A stretch of 64,000 bases of DNA from Anaeramoeba flamelloides (taxonomy: Eukaryota; Metamonada; Anaeramoebidae), in contig JANTQA010000023.1 of assembly GCA_027625915.1 (NCBI GenBank), positions 5,456,001 through 5,520,000 on the forward strand, written 5' to 3'. Position numbers and translations under genes: made by a program. The notes beneath the pieces were generated by a model that was given only the letters and a program-made list of their open reading frames with translations, was not told where the DNA came from and ran no database searches. Below, piece by piece: positions 36,735-49,594 of this stretch. Each line of letters opens with the position of its first letter. Within the stretch, counting starts at the first letter, position 1.

Positions 36735-38363
36735 ATGTAAAGATCTGCTTTATGTCAAAATAAAAAAACGTTTGAAGTAATTTCTTGTTATACTTGTTCT
36801 TAAATGATTTATCTTCAACTTTTTATCAATAAAATGGTTGTTAATTATTATTATTATTATTGTAATTGAATTTGTAGATGAAAGGTTTATAGATTGGTAG
36901 AAGAGGATTTTTTTCATTGAAATTTGTGTTTAATATTAAAAATTTTATTGTTTTTTTTTTTGTTTGCAATGAATAAAATTAATGATGTTTTTTTTTTTTT
37001 TTTTTCAAATTGGGAACAGAGAAAATAAAAAAAAATATTGACTTATTTTTGATGTTGATTCAAAAATAAAAAATTAACAATTCGCTTTCTCAAATATAAA
37101 TTTTTATTTTTTTTATACTTTTTAATATTTCAAAATTGCCCTTTTTTAAGCGATTTAAGTTCCTCAAATTTATTTATTATTTTTAATTTGTTTTTTAATT
37201 ATTTGGAGTCGGTTAAAAGGATAAAAAAATATTATAAAAAGAAATAAATTTGGCCTTGATTAGATTTGTATAAAATGAAAATGTTATAATTCGATCTTAA
37301 CTTGGGAGATCATTTCAAAAATCAATTCTAATTCTTAAAAACCAGCACGTTAAATATGTAGACCCTCTAAAAGTTATAATTTGAAACCCAATAAAGTAAC
37401 CTATTTCATTTAATTAAGGGTTGAAAAATATTTAAACTTGTTTATAAAAATAAATTATTTTCTGGTCTTTAAATATTTGATATCAAAGAAAAGAATGAAG
37501 AACTTTGAAGGAAATCCAAGAAGTGATCAATCAATTCTTTATAATTCATTTTTTCTAAATGTGTTACATGTTTATTTATTACTTTTCCCCTCTCTTTCTC
37601 TTGACTTTGTTTTGAAATAAAATATTCGTTTTATTCTTTAAAGAAAAGATATTCTAAAGGTTAAAATCTTGCCCTATTTATAATTAGGATAAAAAAATTT
37701 TGTTTAAATTTAGGTTTGTGCTATGATCTAAATTTTATTCAAACTTAAAGAACCAAAATGTGTAAAATTGTTAACAAAAATGGAGAGTATAATCCCCATA
37801 TATTACATTTTTTTATCATTTTCGGTTAGTATTCTTAATTATTTGTTAAATTAAAGTTAGTTTGAGTTTATAAAACAAATTTTATTTCACAATGGTAAGT
37901 ATTTAAATCCCAAAAAAGTATTTTTTTTTTTTTTTTTATCGAGTAGAAGACAATTTGTTACCAAGTAATTATTAAAATGTAACAAATCATTAAAAATTTT
38001 ATAACAAAGAAATGTAAGTTATTATTTCTTAATTACAAATAAATTTTAAAAATGGTGGATTTTTTATAAAATAATTATATAAACATTTGAATCAAAAATC
38101 TGATATTTATTTATTTATTTATTTATTTATTTTTTCATTTTTGGATATAAAAATATAATTTCTCAAAAAATTAATCAAATAACAATTGTAGGTAATTTGA
38201 AATAAATATTTACAATGTCTTTAAATCTTAGATTACCAACTAATCCTTTTATTTAAACGAAAAAAAAGACTAATTACTATTTTTTCCATTAAAATAAGAA
38301 CCCGAATATATATATTAAAAATAAAAAAATAATTCATTCCATACATATTTTTTTTGCAATTAA

Positions 38364-41300
38364 TTATTTAAAATTGGTAAAATCAACTAAATTCTTAAAT
38401 TGGTCATTTTTCTTCTTTTTCTTTCCAATTTTTGTTGCTATAGACTTAAACTCATTAATCTTTGATTGATTATTTGGAAGAAATGGGTTATTATTTATAG
38501 GGTTGATCTTTGAGTTGGTCGAAAGGAAAGGATTAGTTTTTGTATTTCTTTGGTTATTATTATTATTGTATGGTATGTGTATTTCCCAATCCCAATTTCT
38601 TTTTGAATTCGTAGTTGTTTGATAAAAATTTTGACCTACAACATCTCTAAATCTGTTTGACATATTATTATGATTGAAGTTATAATTTGGAGTGTTGTTC
38701 TTATTAAAATTATTATTATAATAATTACTTGATTTGTTAAAATTGTTCTGAATGTTATTATAATTTGTATTAATATAACAACTTGTATTGTCTAGTTCAA
38801 ATGGGTTATGGTTAATGTCATTCTCAGTCACAAAGGGGTTATATTTTGTTTTTAAACTACTTTTATCGGTTAAACTGTTATTATTTGGGGACATATTGTT
38901 TTCCTTTTCTTTGATAATTACATTTGAAATAGATTGGCATCTATTTTGGTTTCTAAAGGGGTTAAACTGTTGGTTCTTTTTTGTATTATTTATATTTTGC
39001 TTTTCAGTTTGTTTGCCGAGTTCAAATAAATTGATTTCTTTTTCTTCTGTTTGTGAATTGTTATCTTTATTGTTTACAATGATAATTGTTTTTTCTTGAT
39101 TTGATTCAGATCCTGTTGTATTGGAATATTCCCCCCCATGGCCATTTTCAAATAAAGTATCTTGTGAATTCTTACCCCTATTCTGATTTTCTATCAGATT
39201 TTGAAGATAATTGGCCATTTTGTTAATTAACTGTTGACTTTCTTCTGGTTCTTCATTATTTTGTGTATATATATTGTATTTTGAGTTGGAAAATTGTTGC
39301 CAATTTTTTATTTGTATTGTTTGTTGTAGATATTTTTTGTATATTTTGAAACATTTCTCTGCAGATGTTTTCTTCAATTTAAAAAATGATTCTATTGGTT
39401 ATATATAAGTATTATGAGATTTCCATAAAAAGATAAAACAAAATTAAAAGTAAAATTTTATGAAATATTAAATCAACTTTAAAAAGAAATTATGATAAAT
39501 TCAGTACTCAAGTAATAGAATTTACACAACCTATTGTTTTCATATTTCCAACTTAAAAAAAAATATTTTTTGAAAAGGGAGAATTCTTTTTTTTTAATCG
39601 ATAAACAAAAATTATTTTTGTGATCTTTCATATCTTTTTTACATTGTGTTACTATTCAAAAAAATGTTTTGAATTTTTCAATTTTATCGATTTAAAGTTG
39701 AATTTTAATGTGATCGAAAACAATTGAGGAAGTTGAACATTTTTTCTTGGGATTTAAAAAGGGAAAGTCTACCAAGAGAAAAAAAAGGAAGAAAGAAAAA
39801 GATTTATTGAGTTAAAAGATCCTCTGATTGGTATGTATTTATTTTTTTTTTTTTAAACGGGTTTAACTTATTTTTGATGAATAGCTTATGGATTGAACTA
39901 TCAATTTTTTTTTCTCTCATCTGTTATTGTTCTAAGATTAGTAGAAATTAAAAAAAAAAATGAAAAAAAAATAAAATTAAGTAAAAATCGAATATTATAT
40001 GTTTAATAAACTCTGTTTCAGTCAAAGGGTCCCAACGTTTTTTTCAAATATCAATTATTTTATATAATTGACCTTTGAAGAACAAATAAGAAATAAAGAG
40101 AATAATACACATCAAAGAAATGTTGATACATGTCTGAAAGAAAACTAATTAATCAATAGCTTTTCTTAAAAATTGAAAAACTCAAATTCTAAGGGCACTA
40201 TTGAGAAAAACAAGGATGTTCGTTTTGAACTTCTACTGGTATTTGAATAATAAATATGAAACATTTTCCACTTCATTTTCCATACTTTTCTTTTAGAAAT
40301 TAAGCCCCCAAACAAAGTTTGTTGGTATTCGTAGTCTCTATTTGAAAAAGGAAATGAAAATGAAGTGAAAATTTTTCACATTTATTAAACAAATATCAAG
40401 ATCAAAGAGCGAATTGAATTGCAATAGAAACCAATAGATTTATCAACAATAATCTTTACATGATTTCAATGGCATTAGAATAACACGTTTTTACCAAGTG
40501 ACTATTGATCTCGCAATAAAAAATTTTTTGCAAATGAATTAGGTTTTAAAAAAAAAATAGAAAAAAAAAAAACAAAAATGTGTAGAAATGTGAAAAAATG
40601 ATTTCAATTTTGGAAATTTCCAAAATAAAATTTTTCTTCGAATATCTATGCAAATCCTTTAAACAGGTGTATTATACCATTACAACTGGGCCCCTTTGAC
40701 TGAAAAATAGTTTATATTGGATCTGGGGAAATTGATTTTGAAGTCTGATGTTATCTTATCCAATGGTTTTAAATTGACTCAAATTAGCAAAAAAAAAAAA
40801 AAAAATACATCAAAAAAAATAAATATATACAAATTTTTTCACTAATGATTGAGTATTTAGTGTGAAAAAGAATTTTTTGATATTGAAAAAAAAAAAATAT
40901 TTTTTAAAGGTGTACCTAATACCAATTTAAAGATAAATCAACCTATATGAGGATATATCTCTAAAAAATCAACAATGAAAAACGAGGAAATCTTTAGTAA
41001 AAAAAACACAAAAGGGTGACAATTAATTTTCAATTTAAATCGTTTATACAATAATTAAGAAAGCCACTGTGTTGGTTTTAAAGTTTCACCTTTTTGCAGT
41101 TTTTGAGATCTCGAAGATTTTTTTTCATTTTTTTCATTTTTCAAATGAATTCTTTTTATAAACAATTTTCCAGTCAAAGGGGGGCAGTTATAATGAGTGA
41201 ATTACATATGTTGAGAGTGTTTGAAGGGATATTAGAAGAAAAATTTTATTTTGTAAATTTCAAAATTGAACTGATCATTTCTTACATTTTTACACATTTT

Positions 41301-44300
41301 TGTTTTTTGTTTAGATTTTTACACACATTTAATTTTCAATTTTGTTTTTATTGCAAAACTGGTATTTGTGAGGTAAAAATGTGTTATTTTATTCTTACTA
41401 AAACAGTGAAAAATATCGTTAAGAAATGATATTGATTTCTATTGGAATTTTTTTAAATCTTCAATTGAAGATCAAAATGGATTTTGTTCTTTTTTTTAAT
41501 TAGTTACTTAGAATTTCAGTTTTTTAATTTTTAAGAAAACCTATTGATTTATTAGTTTTACTTTATATACAGAATATAAACTGTCAGTTAATGTTAATTA
41601 TAAACTACTTAATTCTTATTTCTTCCTCAAAGGTTAATTATAAAAAATAATTGATATTTGGAAAAAATGTTGGGCTACTTTGACTGAAACAAAGTTTATT
41701 AATAATTATATTTAATCCTTGACTTTTCAAATATAGAGGGTTATAAAACCATCACGAATTAGATTAAATTGGATTAAATTGATTTTTTACTTAAAGAACA
41801 CAATTTTTTTCAAATTGAAGAAATGTAATTATTTAAAAATATTAAACAAGTAAAGATTGGATTTTTTTTTAAAAGATAAAGTTTTAGAATCTAGAATTCT
41901 GGTAGAATTTTTTATTTCTTAATTAATTTTTGGCCAAACTGAGTTTCTATGAAATTATTTGTTTTTGTTCGACTAAAAACAGTCTGATTCCATAATATGC
42001 TTTTTGGTGTCAATTCACTCCTTGGGTATGGGGAAAATCGATGGTAAGTGACTAAACCCTTTAAATTTAATTTTAGCAATAAAAAAAAAAATAAAAAACA
42101 AATCGAAAAAAAAAGAAAAAAGCAAAATGTGAAAAAATGATTTTGTTTTTGAAATTTTCAAAATCTAATTTTTTCTTTTAATATACCATCACTGCCCTAC
42201 CAACACTTGTAATTTATCTATTACAACTGTCACATTGACTGGAAAATAGTTTATAATTATATAAAAAGATTATTTGTTTTGTATTTAGATTACTGGTAGT
42301 TGAATTATAAATGGGAAAGAATATTTACTTCTTTTTCCAGATTATATTTTTATAAATAGAGTTCTTAAAGGAATTAGGTTGTAATTTGTGGCTTTGTTTT
42401 GAAAGCTTGTTTTGCAAAAGGAAATTACAAAGGAAGTGAAAATTTTTCCCTTATGTAATTCAAATACCAGTATTGCATTTTAAATATTTGAGTTTAATCA
42501 GAAAAATTCAAAGTAGCTTTTTCTTTTTCTTCCAAAAAATCATTTTTAATGAAAAAGGTTTTGTATTTCATTGAATTTATAAATAAACCCCAATTCAAAA
42601 TTTTTGAAAAAAAAATTTTATATATTTTTGTATTATCAAAGAAGTGTAAATTACACTCTATTTACCCTTATAATTGAATTCCATTTCAGAAATTTAAGCG
42701 TAAAATCATAGATTTCATGATTATTAATTAATAAAAATAAAGTAAAACACAGTTTAAAATTATTTCATTAAGATTTATTTCAAAAAAAAAAATCTTAGAT
42801 TAAAAGTATACCGAAGAAAATATAAATTGATAGAAAAATTAGATTTCTTAAATTTAAAAAAATTAAAAACAATACTAAATTTTCGAAAATTGGAAAATGA
42901 AAATATTAATTGGCACACTAAGGGATTAAAATTATTAGATTTAGAATTAAAAGTTTTTCGATTAACCGAATTGGAAAAATTCACCTAGTTGGAAAGTTCA
43001 ACAATATCTAAAAATTATAAAACAACAAAATTGCAATTTCAAACAACAAAAATATTTAAACTGGAAAGCTTCAAAAACAATTCTAAAATTTCGAAATTTT
43101 ACTAATTGTTTAAATAGGTACTCTTATGTAACAAGTAAAAATAAAAATAAAAATTGTGATTTATGTAAAGAAAAGTTAAATATTGATATCATTGAAGATT
43201 TCGATCATTTTTTATGGGACTGTCCGGCCTATAAAATAAATCGAAAAAATCTGGATATCTGAATTTTTTGAAAAAATAAAAAATTAATAATATCAGGGGA
43301 TATTATTAATAAAAAAGAATTCATCATATATATTATCATTAGTAAGTGATAATAAAATTTGTGATTCTTTAACAAAATTTCTAAAAAAAAGTTTAGAAAT
43401 TAGGGCACACAGGAGAAAAGCAATTTTCTCTCTTCAAAAATAAAAAAAAAAAAAAAAAAAAATCTTATTTAATCAATACTTGAAGAAATACCAAATTAGA
43501 GCCATTTACTAATTGAAATGTTAACACTTGTTTATAAAATATAATACTCAAAAAATAAATAATTATCAATACAAATAAATCAAGGGCGTGATAAAAATTT
43601 TGGAGATCGGCTAACAAAAAAATTATATTGGTAAATCTGTTTAAATTCTATTAGGAATTATTGGTCAATCAAATGGTTAGATACTACCAACTAATTTTAT
43701 TTGAGTTCTTCTATTTGGAACAACTAAACTTTAACTAAATATCAACTGTTGAGAAAAAAAATTGATTGAATTAGCCAAGTTAAGTAATTCAAAAAATGAA
43801 ATGAAAACAAAAAACTAAAAGATGAATAAATGATTTTCATATTTGTTAAAAAATGAAAATTATTTTCTATTTGAATGAAATTGTATTATTGTGATTATTT
43901 TAACCGTTTTAACAGTGTGGAAAAATTTAAATTTCAGTTTATTTATTTTACAAAGGATAAGGTAAATAATTGATTTTGTTTCCAGTAATGAAAATTTTTT
44001 TCAATCAGTCTATGAATGTTTTCCGATTAGAAAGAAGAAAAACCACATTTAGATTTCACAAAAAAAAATCAATACTAATTATAGAACAAATAACTTGTAA
44101 ATTAAAACTTTTATTCATAATTTTTTCAAGTTATAAAAAATGAATTATTTTTTTTTGTTTGGAAATTGTCAGATCTAAAACTTTTTATTAAATTTTCAAT
44201 TTTAAAAATATGAAAACTTTTATCGGGTTATAACTTTTTTCAAGTTTTCAATTTTACAAAAGTGATGATCAAAAGAATGAAAACTTTTAGAAAGATTTCT

Positions 44301-46639
44301 ATTTTAAAAACGAGATGTCCCCAACCCTTAAATTGTGATACTGGTTGAGGTGGGAAGAAAGACATTTTTTTTAAAAAAAAATCCTCACTTTATTATAAAA
44401 GAAAACCTGTAAAAAAGTTTGTCTTCTAGAAAAATCAAAAATTAAAAAAAATCCCACACTTTATTAAAATAGAAAACTTTCAAAAAAGTTTTAGATCAAT
44501 AAACCTAAAAAAAAAAAATACTTAGTTTTTGAAAAAAGCTACAAATTAATATTTTTAAACCAATTTCTTCTTCTTTAAATATTTTTAGATAATCAAAATA
44601 AATTAAATTCTAAATCTAATTTATTTTGAAAAAAATATCTAAATAATTGATTTTATTAAAGAAATGTTGAGAAACTAATTTTTAATAAAATAATAAAAAT
44701 CTTAAAAAAATAATTAAACCTTGAGAAAAAAATATTTTTCCATAAATCTTCTAATGTATTCAAACAAAGACAGTTTCTGATTGTGCAGTGATGAAAATGA
44801 TCATAAATAGAGTAAAAAGTTTGGGTATAATGTTATAAATACAATCAATTTAAAAGTTTCACTTTTTCTGAAAAAATAACAAAAAAAAAAGTGGATCCCA
44901 GTGAAAAAATTTATTCTTTTCTGGTTTTCATGATCGATCAGAATTGTTTGACACTTGTATCACCAAAAATTGTATTTAGAGAATATCAGCACCAATAATT
45001 TTTTTTGAACTTCCCATTATAAGAGTAATATAGGACTTAATATCACCAAGATCATAATTTAATATTTTTCCCTTTTTCAGTGAGAAACTGATCATTTAAG
45101 GCACATTATTAAATTTTAAGTTTCAGATGTGCAAGAGAGAAAAAAGAAATATCAAATAACTTTTGACATTCATTCTGAAGAGCTTCTGAAAACCAATTTT
45201 AACTGTGACAGAGGAGTTAAATATTATTGATCAGAACAACAGAATACCAAAAGTTCTCATTAGAAGTAGAGCAGTGAAAAAAATACCGGACATGAAAAAA
45301 ATCCCGGACAAGATTTTTAATTGTGAATATTAGTAAAATTATTGTGTAATTTCATTTATTTACAATCAAATTCCTTTTTTTAAGAATCGAACTTTTTCAA
45401 TTATAACCCCCCCACTTATTAGAATGATGATTGATGAAATCACACTTGTTCAAAACACCATCCAACCAATCAAAAAACAAGAAGAAAAATTATCATTTTC
45501 CAAACTCTAGTAAACCTCAATAAAACTCGATTGTTTTTCAAAAAAAGTTGATCAACATAGGACTATCAAGCAATTACTCGAGTATTCTAGAGACACCTTA
45601 CTTTGATGAACTTTAGGTAGGTTTATTACTAATCTCATAAAAAAATTGGTTATTTATAATAAGGATTTCATTGAAATTAGACAAAAATTTTACTAATACC
45701 CACAATTAAAACTCTTGTCAGGGATTTTTTTCATGTCCGGTATTTTTTTCCCTACTATAAATCACACAAGATCTTATTTAAACAAAAACCAAAAAAAAAG
45801 TGAGAGAATATATAATTTTTGAAAATAATCTAAAAACAAAAAATAAAAAAGAAGTATAAAGTCAAGTACCGTTAATTTTTGAGGAAGCGTCTTTGATTAA
45901 TTGGTTTAGTTTTAATAGGTCTTGGTGTAATAAAGTATATGCTTCTCTGAATAAAGGATCTTTAAGCATTTCACCAACCTATTGTTGGGTGTACAAATAG
46001 ATGATAGAAGAACAAAAAAAGTTTCAAGAGAATATAAAAAAAAATTTATTAATTGTTTGCTTCAAGAAAAAAAATCTATTATACTTGACATTTCAAGATT
46101 AGTCTTAACATTTCTTGGAAAGAAGGCAACTCTTTGATAATTTTTGGAATACCAGATGATTTGTATTTGGTACTAATTGCTGATTTGGGAATATCCTGGT
46201 TGATTGAAAAACAGATCTTATGATAAACTACCAATTTTTCTTCCAAATATGAAGAGTAGAGTTGGATAAATTCATTGTATTCAAAAGCCTTTGGTGTTGA
46301 AAGATCTTTAAAATGGCTCAATCCAAAAAAATCAGATTTTGCTTGCTTTGAAGCAAAAGTCGAGATAAAGTTTTTGTGGCCGTCGTTCATTAAGGAATGC
46401 AACAGAAGTAATGATTTGAAAACAAGGACATAAGACTTTTTTCTTAACCTTTGTGATAACAGCCTTACCATCTGGCCATTGATTGCACCAATTACATGCG
46501 TTTGTTTTTTCAAATATTCCACATGCTTTTTTTTGGGTATTACAAAATCATGGTTAGTAGCTTTAACAATCCGTATTTCAATTTCGGAATTCGCAGTAAC
46601 TAGAGAGGTTTTATTTTTTACCCAGTTTTTCAATGACAT
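38364..46639 (-). CDS. AP180/CALM-type ANTH-domain clathrin adaptor
   Basis: Three exons on the minus strand: 46639-46085, 45978-45870 and 39391-38364, giving 563 codons plus TAA. Junction 1 (GTATAA donor, CAATAG acceptor) is phase 0; junction 2 (GTACTT donor, CCAATAG acceptor) is phase 1. Residues 1 to about 285 form an ANTH domain. VKATNHDFVIPKKKHVEYL (25-43) matches the PtdIns(4,5)P2-binding signature of CALM. The later helices GEMLKDPLFREAYTLLHQDL (exon 2) and KCFKIYKKYL (exon 3) continue the solenoid. The tail is Asn/Gln-rich and disordered, with five NPF motifs (about 365, 406, 417, 508 and 523) expected to bind EH-domain proteins, and a clathrin-box-like LFEL near 343. Role: linking membrane phosphoinositide to clathrin and SNARE sorting in endocytosis. 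The ATG at 46639 is chosen because the ANTH domain starts directly after it (MSLKNWVKNK); upstream codons are hydrophobic, AT-driven sequence. Confidence 0.88.
40007..40714 (+). mobile_element. MITE family 1, copy b (708 bp)
   Basis: It is collinear with 10293-10995 over its whole length with only scattered substitutions and short indels visible by eye. The left end is TAAACTCTGTTTCAGTCAAA and the right end the complement of TAAACTATTTTTCAGTCAAA. It lies in the AP180-like intron, antisense to that gene. Confidence 0.9.
41157..42254. mobile_element. MITE family 1 relics: inverted copy (41157-41700) and solo right end (42060-42254)
   Basis: 41157 begins TATAAACAATTTTCCAGTCA, the right-end TIR in reverse. 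41590-41700 is the reverse complement of the family's left 110 bp, ending in TTTGACTGAAACAAAGTTTA. 42060-42254 follows the right 200 bp in forward orientation, ending in TTGACTGGAAAATAGTTTAT. Both are far more diverged than copy b, so the family was active over a long time. Part of this block (with 40984-41150) recurs at 58990-59640. Confidence 0.65.
42285..42485. repeat. Palindromic GGTATTTGAATTA-type block
   Basis: The left arm ACTGGTAGTTGAATTATAAA pairs with the right arm AATTCAAATACCAGT, with TTTACTTCTTTTTCC against GGAAGTGAAAATTTTTCCC inside. The same palindrome occurs within MITE family 1 and at 47925-48095. Confidence 0.65.
42795..43460 (+). mobile_element. LINE copy D, 3' end only
   Basis: It is collinear with about 21150-21795 of copy B. 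It includes NINWHTKGLKLLD, the intact TGG in the SPSWKVQ block, and the C-terminal zinc-knuckle-like CDLCKEK-x(n)-DHFLWDCPAY (43159-43232) in one frame. It then has a frameshift, the 3' hairpin, AGGGCACACAGG and an A-rich tail. It is strongly 5' truncated. Confidence 0.85.
43555..43930 (+). repeat. Dispersed repeat, partner of 17835-18150
   Basis: It is the forward copy of the repeat in LRR-PP2C intron 1, here directly after the LINE D tail. No terminal repeats were defined. Confidence 0.6.
45272..45756. mobile_element. Foldback element (AATACCGGACATG family), complete copy
   Basis: Inverted arms of more than 100 bp: GTGAAAAAAATACCGGACAT, then CCCGGACAAGATTTTTAATT, then TTAGTAAAATT on the left, matched in reverse on the right with few differences. 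The interior contains a second weaker palindrome. It is noncoding, about 485 bp, close to the small exon 2 of the AP180-like gene. Confidence 0.85.
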
Positions 46640-49297
46640 TATCTGATAGATTAGGAAAATGTTTTTTATGATCTGTAAAAAATAAATAACAAATCTGAGA
46701 GTTAAAAAGAAATTAATAATGAAACTCAAAAAAGATGTTTGGGTGAGACACACTTTTTGTTAATTTCAGTTACTATAAACAAAATTAAGATTTTTTGTTT
46801 TTATCTTAGATCTGTTAAATTTTTTCGGTTTTTACTTTTAATTTATAAAATACAATCAAATATTGATATATTTTAAAAGAATTGAGAAAGTTTGATACAA
46901 GTAATACAAATCACCCAATTGTTTGGATCATATCATTCTTCTAATTAGAGGTTAGTTTGGAAAATCTCACAAGAATTAATTATTGATAATTCTGTAACCG
47001 TAATTTTTATTATTTAAACCAATGATCTCTTATTAGATTTGCAAATCCTTTTCTCAATTTTTAAAAGTTTGTCCACATACAAGAACTAAAAATAAAAAAA
47101 TAAAAGCTTGACTCTAATAAATTGAAAATTGATGAGGTAAACTCTTGATCATATGGCAAATCAAGAAATCCAAATTAATTGATCAAATGAAATATTTCCA
47201 TTTTTTATTTAAATTTTAAATCAATCAATTACCTTACTTTTAAATCCAGTTAATAAATTATAAATTAAATGTAAAGTTGGAAACCAATTAGTTTTGTAAT
47301 CAATTTTTTTGATCATTTGATTTTTGAGAAATAAATTGACCCTTCTTGAAAAAAATTGACAATTCAATATTAATTGTAAAAGGGTCTAGAAATGAAAATT
47401 TTCCAAATATTATTCCTCTTATTTTTTACTTGTTAAAAATAAATATCAGAAAAGGAAATTACTCAAATTTGCTGTAATTATTACAAAAATCAGAAATCCA
47501 ATTTCACAAGAATGGAAAAATCATAGTCCCAAAAAATCTAAAAAAGTCACATTTAGGAATGTTTATAATAAAAATGAAATTTTGCAAGCTGTGCATGTTT
47601 AAATTTTTGATTACTATTTGTTTCAAAATAAATGTATCAAAATTTACAATCAATTTTACAAAATAAGATAGGTATAAATCATTCACAATTTTCATTTTTT
47701 AATTCTTAAAACCAAGTTAAATTATTAATTTCCCCTTTGGGAACAGGGTTCTCTGATTATTGGTTTTAAATCTTAAGGTAGCGAAAGTGATTTTTTTGGA
47801 AAGTTGAATGAGCATTTTGATAATTTTATTTTACAATTAACAGTGATTTTCGAATTTAAATTCCATATTGATTATGATTCTAATAACCAATTTACTTTTT
47901 GGGTATTGTTTTTGATTTTAGATTACAGGTATTTGAATTACAAAAGGGAAAAATTTTCAGTTCCTTTTCAATTTTCTTTTTCAAATAGAGTTTTTAAATT
48001 ACAACCCACAGCACTGAGAACTTAATTTATAAAAGAAAAAAATGGAAAAGGAAGTGAAAATTTTTCCTCATTTATAATTCAAATACCAGTAGTGGAAAAA
48101 ATAATTAAAAAAACTATTTTAAAATGATAACTTTTCAGACTATCGACTTCAAGAATCATACAAAAATTGTAGAAAATTTTTTTTGTTCTCATAAATTTGT
48201 ATTACAATTATATTCGTATTAAAAAATGAAAATTTTTAATTCACACCCTATAAAATTTTTCTAATTTATAAACTGAAAAACATCCAAAGATCTTTAAAAA
48301 CATTGTTTAGAAATGATATTTTTTGACAAGAAATTAAACTTGCTTATGAACTCCAAGACAAAATTTTTACTGTTCTAAATTGATTGTAGCACAAATAATT
48401 AATATTCATTTTGGAAATTGAAATAAAAATTTTCATTTAGTAATTGGAAAATAATAGTATTTACAATTATTTTAAAATTTTGGAAAATTATTCAAAGATC
48501 AAAATTCAAAAATTTACAATTGAAAAGTTTTAACAATTAAAATTTGAAAAAAGTTGCATTAAAAACATTTTTTAAGCTTTTTCCTTTTCATAAAAACACT
48601 TTTAGTTTTTTGAAATTTCAACAAATAGAATTAATTTGGATATATCTTAAAAAAATTCATTCAAATGCCTGTTTTATCTATTTTTAATCAATTGTTTTTA
48701 ACCCTTTTTTGAACTTTTAATAACTTTCAGCAAGTATTTAAAATTTTTAAAAAATATGAAAGGATATCATAAACTGAAATCTTGCAATGGCCGTTAGTCT
48801 GGAGTTTCCAAAAAGTTTTAAAAGTTTTTTAATCTAGAATGTGCTATTTTTGTCGTGTTTAATAATTAAAAACAATTTAATATCGAAACTGAAACCTTGG
48901 AAAATTAAAAATACTGAAAATTCATTGTTTTCTGATAAATTAAAATTAATCGTAAATAGTAAAAAAAAAATTTACCAATTTTACAGCTAAATATATAAAC
49001 CACTGAATGTATATTAACTGTTCTAATTGAGTTGGAATTATATGTTCTGTATCTATCAATTTTCACCCTTTATTAATTGGGAAACTGATAAAAATTCAAA
49101 ATATAAAAAATTGATAAAGTAAATGACTAAAATCAAAAATCTAATTTATTCAAATTCTTTATTTGATAAATTTTGTATTTATTTGAAAATATTTCTTTTG
49201 TTTATTATTTTATTTTTAAATTGTTTAAATGAAGTTATATTTTCTTTATTCTCTTCCAGGTGTGTAATTTTACCAAAATTTTTATAGTTAGATGATA
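46640..49297. other. Intergenic, mostly unassigned; repeats from 47925
   Basis: 46640-47900 shows nothing recognisable. 47925-48095 is the palindromic GGTATTTGAATTA block, 48225-48455 matches 7480-7700, and 48520-48860 matches 34990-35330. No gene is seen. Confidence 0.6.
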
Positions 49298-49299
49298 TA

Positions 49300-49497
49300 C
49301 AGTCAGTTTCACTTTTAAGGCACAAACTTTCAACGAAATTTAAGGCACAAAAAAATCTCAAAATTAGGCACAAAATTTGCAATTTATTTTTTTTTCAATT
49401 TATTTTTACTAGAATTTGAATTTTATACCTTAATTTGAGATTTTTATTGTACCTTAAATTTTGTTGAAAGTTTGTGCCTTAAAAGTGAAACTGACTG
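49300..49497. mobile_element. Mariner-type palindromic MITE, copy 1 (198 bp, TA duplication)
   Basis: It begins CAGTCAGTTTCACTTTTAAG and ends with its complement, flanked on each side by TA. Both arms (about 80 bp) repeat the AAGGCACAAA motif, so the element folds almost entirely. CAGT ends with TA target duplications are characteristic of Tc1/mariner elements. Confidence 0.9.
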
Positions 49498-49594
49498 TAT
49501 GTTGAAAAATAATTTTTGATCCAAGATCTTTTATTAACCAATAGTGTTCATTATAAGTGAAGTTATCAAAAAGTCAAAAATTAACAAATTTTTA

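Larger units (their letters stand above)
34406..38363. other. Intergenic 4 kb with repeat relics
   Basis: A palindromic GGTATTTGAATTA-type block (34815-34985) leads into a dispersed repeat (34990-35330) collinear with 48520-48860, and MITE family 2 follows (36146-36734). A short open frame at 37438-37620 has no supporting features. No gene is called. Confidence 0.6.
39392..45869 (-). other. Intron 2 of the AP180-like gene (6.5 kb, transposon-filled)
   Basis: It lies between the phase-1 donor at 45869 and the acceptor at 39393-39392. Contents: MITE family 1 cluster (40007-42254), palindromic block (42285-42485), dispersed repeats (42590-42780 and 43555-43930), LINE copy D (42795-43460) and a foldback element (45272-45756). 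By contrast intron 1 of the same gene (45979-46084) is only 106 bp. Confidence 0.8.

Noticed and set aside
49179-49382. 67-codon minus-strand frame
   Set aside because: Runs through the arm of a palindromic MITE.
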